A stretch of DNA of 64,000 nt from CAZGMN01 sp964645765. GTDB lineage: Bacteria; Acidobacteriota; Aminicenantia; Aminicenantales; Aminicenantaceae. The stretch covers positions 53,377 to 117,376 of the forward strand of contig CAZYBE010000003.1 in the NCBI GenBank assembly GCA_964645765.1, given 5' to 3'. The position numbers were made by a program, and so were the translations under genes. Positions 25,501 through 34,310 of the stretch are shown here, in pieces; within the stretch, counting starts at the first letter, position 1; each line of letters starts with the position of its first letter. A model generated the notes under the pieces. The model had not been told where the DNA came from, did no database searches, and saw only the letters and a program-made list of their open reading frames with translations.

Positions 25501-25636
25501 GGTCAGTGGGTGAAAAAACCGTTTGAGGGCTGAGCGGGCATGGTTCCTCGACCAAAGGTCGAGGAGAGCGAAGCCTGAAACCGAACAGCTTTTGCCTCGC
25601 TGGGGCAAAAGCTGTGTGTTTTTGAACCCACTGACC
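25501..25636 (+). repeat. Dispersed palindromic element, family 1, copy B
   Basis: The closing arms are GGTCAGTGGGTGAAAAAAC (25501-25519) and GTTTTTGAACCCACTGACC (25618-25636), 17 of 19 paired. Relative to copy A, one C-G pair is replaced by T-A on both arms. Inside are two hairpins not found in copy A: CCTCGACC/GGTCGAGG (25546-25564) and CAGCTTTTGCC/GGCAAAAGCTG (25586-25614). Both copies are flanked by GCGAAGG on the left and TGAGC on the right. Confidence 0.85.
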
Positions 25637-25655
25637 TGAGCCTCTCATATTGTCT

Positions 25656-25685
25656 TTGTGTTTAAGACGTTGATTCTGGTATAAT
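25656..25685 (+). promoter_or_regulatory. Probable promoter of the tandem-ACT gene
   Basis: TTGTGT (25656-25661), an 18-bp spacer and TATAAT (25680-25685) lie 20 bp beyond element B and 26 bp before the TTG start. Confidence 0.5.
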
Positions 25686-25711
25686 TCATTTTCAATAAAG
25701 GAGGAGAAAAC

Positions 25712-26107
25712 TTGTACAATGTAAAACAAGAGACTGAAATTGAGGTGATCACTCCAAACGAACCTGGGATACTCGGCCGAGTCTTGGGAACTCTTGCTAA
25801 CGCCGGGGTCAACCTCAGAGCTCTTCGTGTTCATTCGGAAAAAAAGAAGGGTATCTTCTTGCTCGTAACTTCAGATAATAAAAAAGCTGAGAAATGCCTT
25901 AAGGAATTGGGATACACTGTCAAGACCAATGATGTCGTCACTGTTCAAATTGATGACCGTATCGGGGCTGGAGCCGAGGTGGGAGCGCTTCTTGGAAATG
26001 CTGTCATCGATATCGACTACTGCTATGGAACTTCTTCTGGAACAGGGAAAGTGTTTTTGGTCTTCAAAACGAATGATAATAAGAAGGCGGCTGAAACTCT
26101 GGCATAA
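25712..26107 (+). CDS. Tandem ACT-domain protein
   Basis: 131 aa. The start is TTG (25712), preceded by a strong GGAGGAG. Residues about 8-70 form one ACT domain (IEVITPNEPGILGRVLGTLANAGVNLRAL), and about 77-131 are a second, diverged one (VTVQIDDRIGAGAEVGALLGNAVIDIDYCYG). ACT modules bind amino acids and regulate biosynthetic enzymes; this one has no enzyme domain attached, so it may regulate in trans. It stands alone behind palindromic element B. Confidence 0.8.
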   Translation: MYNVKQETEIEVITPNEPGILGRVLGTLANAGVNLRALRVHSEKKKGIFLLVTSDNKKAEKCLKELGYTVKTNDVVTVQIDDRIGAGAEVGALLGNAVIDIDYCYGTSSGTGKVFLVFKTNDNKKAAETLA

Positions 26108-26183
26108 TCACGGTTTCGATTTGATTTTAATGACAGGCCTTCAGCTCTTTTGACGCAGCGAACCTTAAATCAAAGCAGGAGAT

Positions 26184-26456
26184 TCAAGGCAAAGTTGTCA
26201 CCTTGAAGACAACTCCTTGAGGATCAGGACAACAGAGAGTTTCTGTCTCAGAAATCCAATCGTCATGAGGCAATTCATCTTCCCGCTGCTTGGCAGTCAA
26301 AAAAGGAAAGAGACTGTTGAGAGCATAAATGCAGACCCTCTTCTTCAGCGGGATCTCAATCGTCCCCTCACCCCTGACAAAAAAAACATCCCCTGCTTTA
26401 TGCTTGGCCCCGCACCGCTCTTTAACCTTCACAACCTCCACTTTTAGCTCTTTCAT
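26184..26456 (-). CDS. TIGR04076 family protein
   Basis: 90 aa. It matches the family pattern: short strand VEVVKVKERCGAKHKAGDVFFV, then VCIYALNSLFPFL and a C-terminal CCPDPQGVVFKV. Conserved cysteines at C15, C42 and the CC pair near residues 76-77 suggest metal binding. The family is small, common in anaerobes, and of unknown function. AAGGAG lies just before the ATG. Confidence 0.78.
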   Translation of the reverse strand: MKELKVEVVKVKERCGAKHKAGDVFFVRGEGTIEIPLKKRVCIYALNSLFPFLTAKQREDELPHDDWISETETLCCPDPQGVVFKVTTLP

Positions 26457-26557
26457 CTTTACTCCTTTCTTAGACCAATATATGGACCATTATCTAAAAA
26501 ATCAATAGCAGCATCCCGAAGTCCTTGATATAAAGATAATTGTGAGGATGAGGGTTT

Positions 26558-26590
26558 GGGGCGAGGAGCCCCCACGAAGCCTGAGCGGGC
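26558..26590. repeat. Short hairpin plus family-1 sequence fragment
   Basis: GGGGC/GCCCC hairpin followed by GAAGCCTGAGCGGGC. The TGAGCGGGC word also occurs in family-1 copies B and D, so this may be a degraded remnant. The surrounding 230 bases hold only this and a promoter. Confidence 0.4.
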
Positions 26591-26621
26591 GTTGCTATGC
26601 TTCCAGAAATCAATAAACACG

Positions 26622-26651
26622 TTGACAAAGCAAAAAAACCTGTCGTAGAAT
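26622..26651 (+). promoter_or_regulatory. Sigma70-type promoter of exbD
   Basis: TTGACA (26622-26627), an 18-bp spacer and TAGAAT (26646-26651) lie 36 bp before the ATG; AGGAGGAG is the ribosome-binding site. Confidence 0.6.
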
Positions 26652-26687
26652 TAATTATAGGTTTATAAGGAAAATTAGGAGGAGACA

Positions 26688-27083
26688 ATGCAGCTGAGAG
26701 CTGAACCCAATGTCGTCCCTCTTTGTGATGTTCTCTTGGTCTTACTCATCATCTTCATGGTCATCACGCCAACAATTCAAAAAGGAATCGATATCAAGCT
26801 TCCCGAAACATCGGCAGGTGAAGGCTCAAACCCTAATGTCATAGTTATGACAATCCATAGAAACTACCGAGTGGACATCAACCAAACATACTATGATTTC
26901 GACCAGGTCAAGGATAGACTAGAGGCAATCTACGGCGCCCGCCAAGAGAAAATCCTATTCATCAGGGCCGAAGCTAAAGTTCCCTTTAGCAAAGTCGTTG
27001 AGCTTATCGACATTGCCAAAGGAGTAGGAATTGATGTCCTGGGTCTAGTCCCGGAATTATTTGAGGACCAGCAGCTTCCTTGA
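26688..27083 (+). CDS. exbD: ExbD/TolR-family protein
   Basis: 131 aa. One N-terminal membrane helix carries the essential Asp (NVVPLCDVLLVLLIIFMVITP), and the periplasmic domain follows (TIHRNYRVDINQTYYDF, RAEAKVPFSKVVELIDIAKGVGI). ExbD/TolR couples proton flow through ExbB/TolQ to TonB or TolA. No ExbB, TonB or Tol genes are adjacent, so the partner must be encoded elsewhere. The very short N-terminus before the helix is normal for the family. Own promoter. Confidence 0.88.
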   Translation: MQLRAEPNVVPLCDVLLVLLIIFMVITPTIQKGIDIKLPETSAGEGSNPNVIVMTIHRNYRVDINQTYYDFDQVKDRLEAIYGARQEKILFIRAEAKVPFSKVVELIDIAKGVGIDVLGLVPELFEDQQLP

Positions 27084-27185
27084 TTTTCCTTTCTTAGATA
27101 AATCCCTTGAATAAAAATCCCTTTGTCCTTCACCTTAAGGAAAAAACATAAGAACGCCTCAATCCTATCAGCCCTCGATTCTATT

Positions 27186-28334
27186 TTATTTTATTGGCCC
27201 GATGACCTCACGCGAGATGATCAGTCGTTGGATTTCGTTCGTCCCCTCATAAATCTGAAGGAGCTTGGCATCTCTCATCAGTTTTTCCATAGGATAATCC
27301 CTCATATATCCGTATCCGCCAAAAATCTGGAGGCACTCCGTCGTGACCTTCATCGCCACATCCGAACCAAAGGATTTGGCCATGGCTGATTCTTTACTGC
27401 ACGGTTGACCTTCATCCATCAGCCAGGCTGCATGCCAGACAAGATGGCGGGCGGCGTTTATCTCTGTGGCCATCTGGGCGATCTTGAAGCTTATGTGTTG
27501 GAAAAGAGCAATCGGCTTCCCAAATTGAACTCTCGTCTTTGCATATTCTGTGGCATATTCAAGAGCAGCCCTGGCCACTCCCACACCTGCTGCACCCACA
27601 GGGGCTCTTGTCTTATCCAAGGTATTCATGGCAATAACGAAACCAAGCCCTTCCTTTGCCAGGAGATTCTCCTCAGGGACTTTCAGGTCATCAAAAAAGA
27701 GCTCGACTGTGTTTGAAGCTCTATGCCCCATTTTATCTTCAACTTTTCCTATGGTTATGCCGGGGGTTTCACGAGGGACGATAAAGGCACTGATTCCCCG
27801 CATTCCCTTATCAGGAATGGAATTAGCAAAAACAATATAAAGGCTGGCGATTCCTCCATTAGAGATAAAACATTTCGAGCCATTGATAACGTACTCGGAG
27901 CCAACTTTTTTAGCGTGGGTTTTCAGAGAACCGGCATCCGAACCTGCCTCTCTTTCAGTCAGACAAAAAGAAGCAAAAGACATCTTTTCTGTCTGAAGAG
28001 TCAAGAATTTCTTTTTCTGTTCATCGCTGCCAAAGAGAATGATTGGCGTATAGGCCAAGGCATTGACCATCATCGTCGTATACATTCCAGCGCAGCCTGC
28101 AGCCAGCTCCTCGCTGATGATAACCGTATCCAGGTCGCTCAACCCGCCTCCTCCATATTCTTTGGGGATGGTGCAAGTGAGAAACCCAACTTCAAAGGCC
28201 TTTTTCATGATGCCTTCAGGAAACTCCTCTCCTTTATCATACTTTGCCGCGCTAGGCTTCATTTCTTTTTGGGCAAATTCTCGAGCCATCTCCTGAAGAG
28301 CCTTTTGCTCCTCGGTTAAACTAAAGCTAATCAC
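27186..28334 (-). CDS. Acyl-CoA dehydrogenase
   Basis: 382 aa FAD enzyme that introduces the alpha-beta double bond in acyl-CoA. Motifs are CLTEREAGSDAGS (flavin/substrate loop), NGSKCFISNGGIA, and the C-terminal QIFGGYGYMRDYPMEKLMRDAK followed by IYEGTNEIQR, with Glu in the position of the catalytic base of short/medium-chain enzymes. The start is GTG with AAGGAGG upstream. It probably works in fatty-acid or branched amino-acid degradation; no ETF genes are nearby. Confidence 0.94.
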   Translation of the reverse strand: MISFSLTEEQKALQEMAREFAQKEMKPSAAKYDKGEEFPEGIMKKAFEVGFLTCTIPKEYGGGGLSDLDTVIISEELAAGCAGMYTTMMVNALAYTPIILFGSDEQKKKFLTLQTEKMSFASFCLTEREAGSDAGSLKTHAKKVGSEYVINGSKCFISNGGIASLYIVFANSIPDKGMRGISAFIVPRETPGITIGKVEDKMGHRASNTVELFFDDLKVPEENLLAKEGLGFVIAMNTLDKTRAPVGAAGVGVARAALEYATEYAKTRVQFGKPIALFQHISFKIAQMATEINAARHLVWHAAWLMDEGQPCSKESAMAKSFGSDVAMKVTTECLQIFGGYGYMRDYPMEKLMRDAKLLQIYEGTNEIQRLIISREVIGPIK

Positions 28335-28421
28335 TCTTTCCTCCTTATTAAATTTTTTGTTGCGGCATTATTGAAATAACATCATATACTGAAAAACATT
28401 TGGGATGTCAATTCAAATGCT

Positions 28422-30974
28422 TTAAGCAAATAGAATCTCTTCTCGGGTCATGAAAAAGGCAGGATTTTCAACTCTGAAGATGTCCTTGACAATCTTCAAG
28501 GGACTCGCTCCTTTATGGGGAAAGTGCTTCAGATATAAGAAAAGTTTCTTCTTCTCTTCGTCAACAAATATTCTTTCGACGAACTCATTCGGATTTCGGG
28601 CTAAAAAATCACGAACCAACTCCTCAGCCATTCTGGAAGTATTCGTGGGAGAAATTTTCTTTTCTAAAGACATCTCTTCTAAAGCTCTCTTCATCCTGGG
28701 GTATTCAAGGTTAACTGAATAGACCAGGCTTTTGATTTCTTCATTCAAGGAGGGGGCTGAAGATTCCGTCCTCTTCAGAGATCGAAATCTGATTCCTTTG
28801 GGAAGGAAATTATTCATCCGGTCGATAAACTCTTTCTCAGAAAAGAGATACTCGGACTTGAACTCGATGACTTCGGATTTTCCTCCCATTCCCAAGGGAA
28901 GGGCGGGAAGGTAGGAAATCATCATTTTCGGGTGGAAACCCTCGGAATGGACGACCGAGATCGAAGCTCTTCGGAATGTTCTTTGTATAATATTGATTAA
29001 ATCCAAATGCGAGACGCATCTTGCCTCCTTCTCTTTTGAGTAGAAAACACGGTAGCGAAAAACATTCTCTGTTATTTTTCCAAAAGGAGAATAATCATCA
29101 GGAATTTCTATTTTCTCTATAAATTCTCTCTCCAATAACGAGGAAAAAATGCATCCTTGACACAGGGCACATTTGTTATCAAGGCAGGATAAGCTTGATT
29201 CTTCTTTCAAGGCTTTGTCCAATTCCTGGAGAAGGTGAGTTTTTTTAATACCGGTATGGATGTGGTCCCAAGGAAGCACGGCATCTCTGTCCAGAGCTTC
29301 CAAGTAAAGATTATAATCGATATTTTTTTGCTTAAAAGCTTCTTCCCAGACTCGAAAATCAAAACAATTGCTCCAGCTGTCAAACCTTGCTCCTCCTTTC
29401 CACGACTCAAGCAAGACCTGGTTCAGCCGCCGGTCGCCCCGGGAGAAGACTGCTTCCAGGATAGAATTTTTCAGAGGATGCTTTTTGAATTTGACAAAAG
29501 GATATCTTTTCAAACTGGATATGAGAAATCTGTGTTTCTCTCTCAAGGTTTCCTCACTTTCCATCTTGAGCCATTGAAAGGGAGTATGGGGCTTTGGGAT
29601 AAAAGCAGGAATGCTGAGGTTGATCTGGGGAGAGAATTTGAGAATTTTGTATCCGACCCTTATCACCTCTTTAACCAGCCTCACAATCCCATCCAAATCA
29701 TCGTCTCTCTCTGTTGGAAGCCCAATCATGAAATAAAGCTTGAGCAACCTCCAGCCATGCGAGAAGGCATTCTCCGCTGCCTCCAGGACATCATCATCGT
29801 TCATTTTCTTGTTGATGACGCGGCGCAGCCGCTCTGTCCCAGCTTCTGGAGCTAAAGTAAAACCTGTCTTTCTAACTCTGACAATGTTTTTGGGTATATC
29901 TGAAGTCAAACCCTTGGGACGCAAAGAAGATAAGGAGAGGGAAACTTTTTCTCTTGAAAGATTCTCCATCAGAGCTTCGACGAGTTGGCGGAAATAGGGA
30001 TAATCACTCACAGAGAGAGAAGCTAGAGAAGCACCTTCATAGCCTGTAGAGTGGACTGAGGCCATAATCTTTTTAATCACAAGAGAGGGGCTCCTCACTC
30101 TCTGGGGAAAATAGATACTGGAAGCCTGGCAAAATCGACATTTATGAGTACATCCTCTTGCCACCTCAACCGCCACCCTGTCAAATATGACTCTGATATT
30201 GGGGACAATGATTTTCTCTGGAAAAGGCGCTTGATGAAAAGGGAAGAGAACTCTCTTTTCGATCTTTGCCGGGACTCCTTCTGAGGGCTTTTCAGCCAGA
30301 AGAAACGACTTGGAATCTGGGTGCGGACTATATAAGGAAGGGACATAGACTCCTCGGATTCTGGACAACTCTCTCAAGATTGAAGCCTTATCCCCCGATT
30401 CCTCCTTCAACCTCATGAATTTTTCAACGATCTCCACAAAAGCCTCTTCCCCATCCCCTATTAAAAATAAATCAAAGATATCAGCCACAGGCTCAGGGTT
30501 GAAAGCGGCAGGCCCGCCGCCGATAACCAGAGGATTGTCCAGATCACGTTCAGAGGAAAAAGTGGGAACTTGGCCGAGGTCAAGGATGGTCAAGATGTTG
30601 GAATAATTGAGCTCGTAAAGGAGGGAAAAGCCCAAGATATCAAACTGAGAAAGAGGGATTTTGTTTTCAAGAGAGAACAAAGGAAGGTTGAGAGCGCGGA
30701 GCTTCTTTTCAAAATCAATCCAAGGAGCAAAAACCCGCTCAACTACAAAAGACGGTTGTTCATTCAGAATAAAGTAGAGGATTTTTTGACCGAGATAGCT
30801 CATCCCAACCTCATAAAGGTCAGGAAAAACGAGGGCGATTCTGGCTTTGGCCCTGCTCGGGTCTTTATTTATCTCATTCCATTCGCCGCCCATATACCGA
30901 CCGGGTTTTTCAACATCATGGAGAAGTTCCTCCCAATCCATTCTTTCATTAAAAAGAGACTTAAAATCTTTCAT
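28422..30974 (-). CDS. TIGR03960-type B12-binding-like radical SAM protein fused to DUF2344
   Basis: 850 aa. Parts in order: N-terminal cobalamin-binding-like Rossmann region (about 40-200, FDILGFSLLYELNYSN, GGGPAAFNPEP), radical-SAM domain with GCTHKCRFCQ (about residue 285), a cysteine-rich insert CLDNKCALCQGC (about 600), and the C-terminal DUF2344 (RVFYSKEKEARCVSHLDLINIIQRTFRRA). In many bacteria the two halves are separate neighbouring genes downstream of rodA. Here they are one protein and still follow the mre/rod cluster. The biochemical role is not established; RNA or tRNA modification is the usual suggestion. Confidence 0.9.
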   Translation of the reverse strand: MKDFKSLFNERMDWEELLHDVEKPGRYMGGEWNEINKDPSRAKARIALVFPDLYEVGMSYLGQKILYFILNEQPSFVVERVFAPWIDFEKKLRALNLPLFSLENKIPLSQFDILGFSLLYELNYSNILTILDLGQVPTFSSERDLDNPLVIGGGPAAFNPEPVADIFDLFLIGDGEEAFVEIVEKFMRLKEESGDKASILRELSRIRGVYVPSLYSPHPDSKSFLLAEKPSEGVPAKIEKRVLFPFHQAPFPEKIIVPNIRVIFDRVAVEVARGCTHKCRFCQASSIYFPQRVRSPSLVIKKIMASVHSTGYEGASLASLSVSDYPYFRQLVEALMENLSREKVSLSLSSLRPKGLTSDIPKNIVRVRKTGFTLAPEAGTERLRRVINKKMNDDDVLEAAENAFSHGWRLLKLYFMIGLPTERDDDLDGIVRLVKEVIRVGYKILKFSPQINLSIPAFIPKPHTPFQWLKMESEETLREKHRFLISSLKRYPFVKFKKHPLKNSILEAVFSRGDRRLNQVLLESWKGGARFDSWSNCFDFRVWEEAFKQKNIDYNLYLEALDRDAVLPWDHIHTGIKKTHLLQELDKALKEESSLSCLDNKCALCQGCIFSSLLEREFIEKIEIPDDYSPFGKITENVFRYRVFYSKEKEARCVSHLDLINIIQRTFRRASISVVHSEGFHPKMMISYLPALPLGMGGKSEVIEFKSEYLFSEKEFIDRMNNFLPKGIRFRSLKRTESSAPSLNEEIKSLVYSVNLEYPRMKRALEEMSLEKKISPTNTSRMAEELVRDFLARNPNEFVERIFVDEEKKKLFLYLKHFPHKGASPLKIVKDIFRVENPAFFMTREEILFA

Positions 30975-31037
30975 TTCTTATCCGTGAAACATTTCTTTAC
31001 AATTATCTCCTATCAATAATGAGATATCAACTCAGCG

Positions 31038-31294
31038 CGAGGGAAATTCCTCGGGCTGCAGGCGGGCCTGGAGCACGCCGCGACACTGCCCTGTCAAAGG
31101 AAATCATTGGCTATCAAGTCAACCTTGGAGGGGGAACCGCTTCGCGTTCCCCCTTCCAACGGTCGCTTCGCTCCCTGCCTCCCTTTCTCGGGCGGGGCAT
31201 GAAACCCCGCCCTGCGACCAAGGGGGCATACCCCCTTGGAATCCCCGACGATCGGTTCCCCGCGGCAAGCCGCGGGGCATATGAACCGATCGTC
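31038..31294. repeat. Cluster of five nested or tandem hairpins
   Basis: Within about 260 bases are: CGAGG/CCTCG (31038-31053); a 16-bp arm hairpin with AGGGGGAAC (31125-31159); GGCGGGG/CCCCGCC (31191-31211); perfect CCAAGGGGG/CCCCCTTGG (31218-31239); and GACGATCGGTTC/GAACCGATCGTC (31247-31294), which encloses perfect CCCCGCGGC/GCCGCGGGG (31258-31277). The gap lies between rodA and the TIGR03960 gene, both on the minus strand. No T-tract follows any of the stems. The overlapping open frame has no coding character. The remaining bases of the gap show nothing else. Confidence 0.8.
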
Positions 31295-31408
31295 ATTCTT
31301 GAATCTTGGCGGGACTTAAAAGCGACTCTGTCTTCAGAATTGAAAAAAGCCAAATAAAAACGAGCGGAAGCTTAGTTTAAGTGAAGAAATCGTTCATAGG
31401 CCCGACTT

Positions 31409-32500
31409 CTAAACATTCACGAATCTTCTCATCTTCACATTCAAGACAAGCGATATTCCTAAAAAATTCGTAAGCAGAGAAGACCCTCCATAGCTATAGA
31501 GCGGCAGAGGAATCCCTGTGATAGGGAAAAGTCCGATGACCATCATCACGTTGATCATAAACTGAAAAGTGATCATCATCGCCACCATAAAAACAATATA
31601 GACCCCTGCCCTATCTCTTGACTGCCCGATAGATTTAAACAACCTCAACAGCAATAGAAAGTAAAAGCCAATAGCAAATGCCACACCCATGAAGCCAACC
31701 TCTTCACCGATAACGGAAAAGATAAAATCTGTGTGTCGAGCCGGAAGAAATCTGAGCTGGCTCTGTGTCCCTTTCTTATACCCTTTGCCCAGAAGACCCC
31801 CTGAACCGACCGCGATTTTTGACTGAGTGATATGATAGCTCGAGCCAAGAGGATCCTGGCTGGGAAAGATGAGGGTTGTCAGCCTCTTTTTTTGATAATC
31901 TTTAAGCACGAAATTCCAGCCAAGAAAGCCAAGAGTCAAGCTGATGATCAATAAGAAAATAACTGTCTTTCTATTTAATCCGGCCAGAATGGTCGAAGCC
32001 AAGAAAATGGGAATATAGCTCGCAGCCGTTCCCAAATCAGGCTGCAAGGCGACAAGAAAAAAAGGCAGGCCAACGACTCCACTGCTAAAAATTCCCTTTT
32101 CCCAGGAAAGATGATTCATTTTGAATTCAGAAAAGATCAAAGCAAGAACAAGAATGACGATGATTTTTGTAATCTCAGAAGGCTGAGCATGGAAAAAGGG
32201 GAAGACAATCCAGCTCTTAGCGCCTTTGAGGAATCTGCCAAAAATAAGAATTCCCCCAAGGATAAAAATAATAACGAAGTAGAGATAGATGGAATAGGTC
32301 ACGAGAACTTTATAATCTATGAGAAGAAACAGAAAGAGAGCAACCAGGCTGAAAATGATCCATAGAGTTTGTTTCAAGTAGTAATTTCCAGGTGAGTCAT
32401 GGGAGCAACTGTAAATAAAGACAACTCCAATCGCAGAATTCAAGAGCAAAAGAAATATCAGAGTCCAATCAATATTACCGAGAAGATTTCTGTCGATCAT
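31409..32500 (-). CDS. rodA: Peptidoglycan glycosyltransferase RodA
   Basis: About 363 aa SEDS-family polytopic membrane protein that polymerises lipid II during cell elongation with PBP2. Motifs are FGRFLKGAKSWI, LQPDLGTAASYIP (with the essential Asp), IAVGSGGLLGKGY, FLPARHTDFIFSVIGEE and GIPLPLYSYGGSSLL. The ATG at 32500 is chosen over 32521; even so it overlaps the 3' end of mrdA by 26 nt. It is the last gene of the mre operon. Confidence 0.94.
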   Translation of the reverse strand: MIDRNLLGNIDWTLIFLLLLNSAIGVVFIYSCSHDSPGNYYLKQTLWIIFSLVALFLFLLIDYKVLVTYSIYLYFVIIFILGGILIFGRFLKGAKSWIVFPFFHAQPSEITKIIVILVLALIFSEFKMNHLSWEKGIFSSGVVGLPFFLVALQPDLGTAASYIPIFLASTILAGLNRKTVIFLLIISLTLGFLGWNFVLKDYQKKRLTTLIFPSQDPLGSSYHITQSKIAVGSGGLLGKGYKKGTQSQLRFLPARHTDFIFSVIGEEVGFMGVAFAIGFYFLLLLRLFKSIGQSRDRAGVYIVFMVAMMITFQFMINVMMVIGLFPITGIPLPLYSYGGSSLLTNFLGISLVLNVKMRRFVNV

Positions 32501-34307
32501 TATTCTCTCTATACAATTCAAATAATTGCCTGGCTATGGGAGCTGCTATTGCACCACCCATTCCTCCATACTCAACAAGGACGGTCACAACAACTTCTGG
32601 ATTATCCTTCGAGGCAAATCCCGTAAACCAGGAATGGGTTTTTACTTCTTTTCCCGTCTCCCTTATTTGTTCAAGTTTTTCTTGGCTCATAATCTGAGTC
32701 GAGCCCGTCTTCCCGCAGACATCAAATCCATCAACCTTCGCTGCTCTTCCAGTGCCTTCCCTGTTGGCACTTTCCCACATGCCTCTGATGACTTTTTCAA
32801 AATTAGAGGGGGAAATCTGCACCTGATCACTTTCAGAATCATAGGCCTGGCTCTGGCTCTCTTCCATCTGTCGAGAGAGGGATTTCAATAAATGCAGATT
32901 GACTCTTCGGCCTCTGTTGGCAATCAAGGCTGTATGAGCTGCGACCTGAATGGGGGTCACCAACAAAGGACCCTGTCCGATAGAAACAGAAATTGTCTCT
33001 CCTGGCTGCCAAGGCTCATTCTTGACTTTCTCTTTCCAGGCAGGATTTGGAACCAACCCTTCTTTCTCACCTGCGATATCAATCCCAGTCTTCTTCCCGA
33101 AACCGAGCAGCTCTGCATAGCGGGAAATGTCTTCAATATCCATCATTTTCCCCAGTTGATAGAAATAAATGTTGCATGAATTTCTGATGCCATTGTAGAA
33201 ATCCATTAAGCCGTGGCCTGATTCCTTCCAGCAGTTTAAGAGTTGGCCATAAATTCGAATCGTTCCACTACAGAAGAAAGATGTCCTGTCGTTGATTAAG
33301 CCTAAATCAAGAGCCCCCAAGGCCATGGTCAGCTTGAACACAGAACCAGGAGAATATAAGCCACGAATCGCTCGATTCTCCAGAGGAAAGGCTGGGCTGT
33401 TGACTAAGCCAAGCCACTCTTCAGATGTGAAACGGTTGATAAATTTATTGGGGTCATAAGTTGGATAACTGACTAAGGCGAGCACTTCTCCTGTCCGCGG
33501 GTCTAAGACGATAATGGCTCCTTCCTTGCCCTCTAACAGCTCTTCAGCTTTTTTCTGGAGGGTAAAATCCAAGGTGAGTGTCAGATCCTTGCCCTTTTCT
33601 GGCTCACGCCTTGAGACCTCTCCTTGGTTTCTTCCCAAACTGTCCACTATCTCTATTAACTGTCCGTCCTTTCCAGTCAAGGTCGATTCATGCTCTTTCT
33701 CAATTCCCGATTTCCCAACCATGTCGCCCAAGCGCTTCTTTTCATAGAGGCCATTCTCTATATCCTGCGGAGAGAGCTCCTGGATATATCCAATGACATG
33801 AGCGGCAACATTCCCAAAAGGATAAAACCTTTTAGGCTCTGTTTGGAGAATGAGTTCTGGGAATTCAAGTTTTCTGGCTTCGACCCGCGCAACCTCATCT
33901 AAGGATAAATTCTCTTTAACGACAATGGGCTTGAAAGAAGGTAAAGACTCATACTTTTTCACTCTTTCCCTCAAAACAGACTCATCCATCTTCAAAAGGC
34001 GGGATATCCTCCGGCAAGATTTATCAAAATCCTTGCAGTTTTCTCTGATGATAGAAGCTTTGAAAGAGCCTTTATTGTCAGCCAAAATTTTTCCGTTCCG
34101 ATCTAGGATGAGGCCTCGCTGTGAAGGGAGAGCGATTTCACGCATCCGATTGGCCTCTGATTTCTGCCAGTATTTTTCATGGTCGAGAATCTGAATTTTC
34201 CAGAAACTCAGAATTAAAAAGATAAATAAGATTTTAACAAGAAATAAAATCCACTTGGCTCTTCTTAGAATGAGAAAAAGGTCTTCATAAATCCTGTTGC
34301 TTGCCAT
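32475..34307 (-). CDS. mrdA: Penicillin-binding protein 2
   Basis: 610 aa class B PBP. One N-terminal membrane helix (about 20-40), a PBP dimerisation domain (about 58-230, SQRGLILDRNGKILADN), and a transpeptidase domain with SxxK at S322-K325 (SPGSVFK), SCN at about 377-379 and KTG in CGKTGST near 533. It cross-links peptidoglycan in the elongasome with RodA and MreBCD. It lies 3 nt after mreD and overlaps rodA. Confidence 0.95.
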   Translation of the reverse strand: MASNRIYEDLFLILRRAKWILFLVKILFIFLILSFWKIQILDHEKYWQKSEANRMREIALPSQRGLILDRNGKILADNKGSFKASIIRENCKDFDKSCRRISRLLKMDESVLRERVKKYESLPSFKPIVVKENLSLDEVARVEARKLEFPELILQTEPKRFYPFGNVAAHVIGYIQELSPQDIENGLYEKKRLGDMVGKSGIEKEHESTLTGKDGQLIEIVDSLGRNQGEVSRREPEKGKDLTLTLDFTLQKKAEELLEGKEGAIIVLDPRTGEVLALVSYPTYDPNKFINRFTSEEWLGLVNSPAFPLENRAIRGLYSPGSVFKLTMALGALDLGLINDRTSFFCSGTIRIYGQLLNCWKESGHGLMDFYNGIRNSCNIYFYQLGKMMDIEDISRYAELLGFGKKTGIDIAGEKEGLVPNPAWKEKVKNEPWQPGETISVSIGQGPLLVTPIQVAAHTALIANRGRRVNLHLLKSLSRQMEESQSQAYDSESDQVQISPSNFEKVIRGMWESANREGTGRAAKVDGFDVCGKTGSTQIMSQEKLEQIRETGKEVKTHSWFTGFASKDNPEVVVTVLVEYGGMGGAIAAPIARQLFELYRENNDRQKSSR

Positions 34308-34310
34308 GGA

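Noticed and set aside
26494..26688. 64-codon frame on the minus strand upstream of exbD
   Set aside because: It overlaps the exbD promoter and a repeat fragment; composition is not protein-like and no start signal is present.
31019..31357. Open frame of 112 codons across the hairpin cluster
   Set aside because: It consists of translated inverted repeats, has no ribosome-binding site or family pattern, and the opposite strand is equally open.
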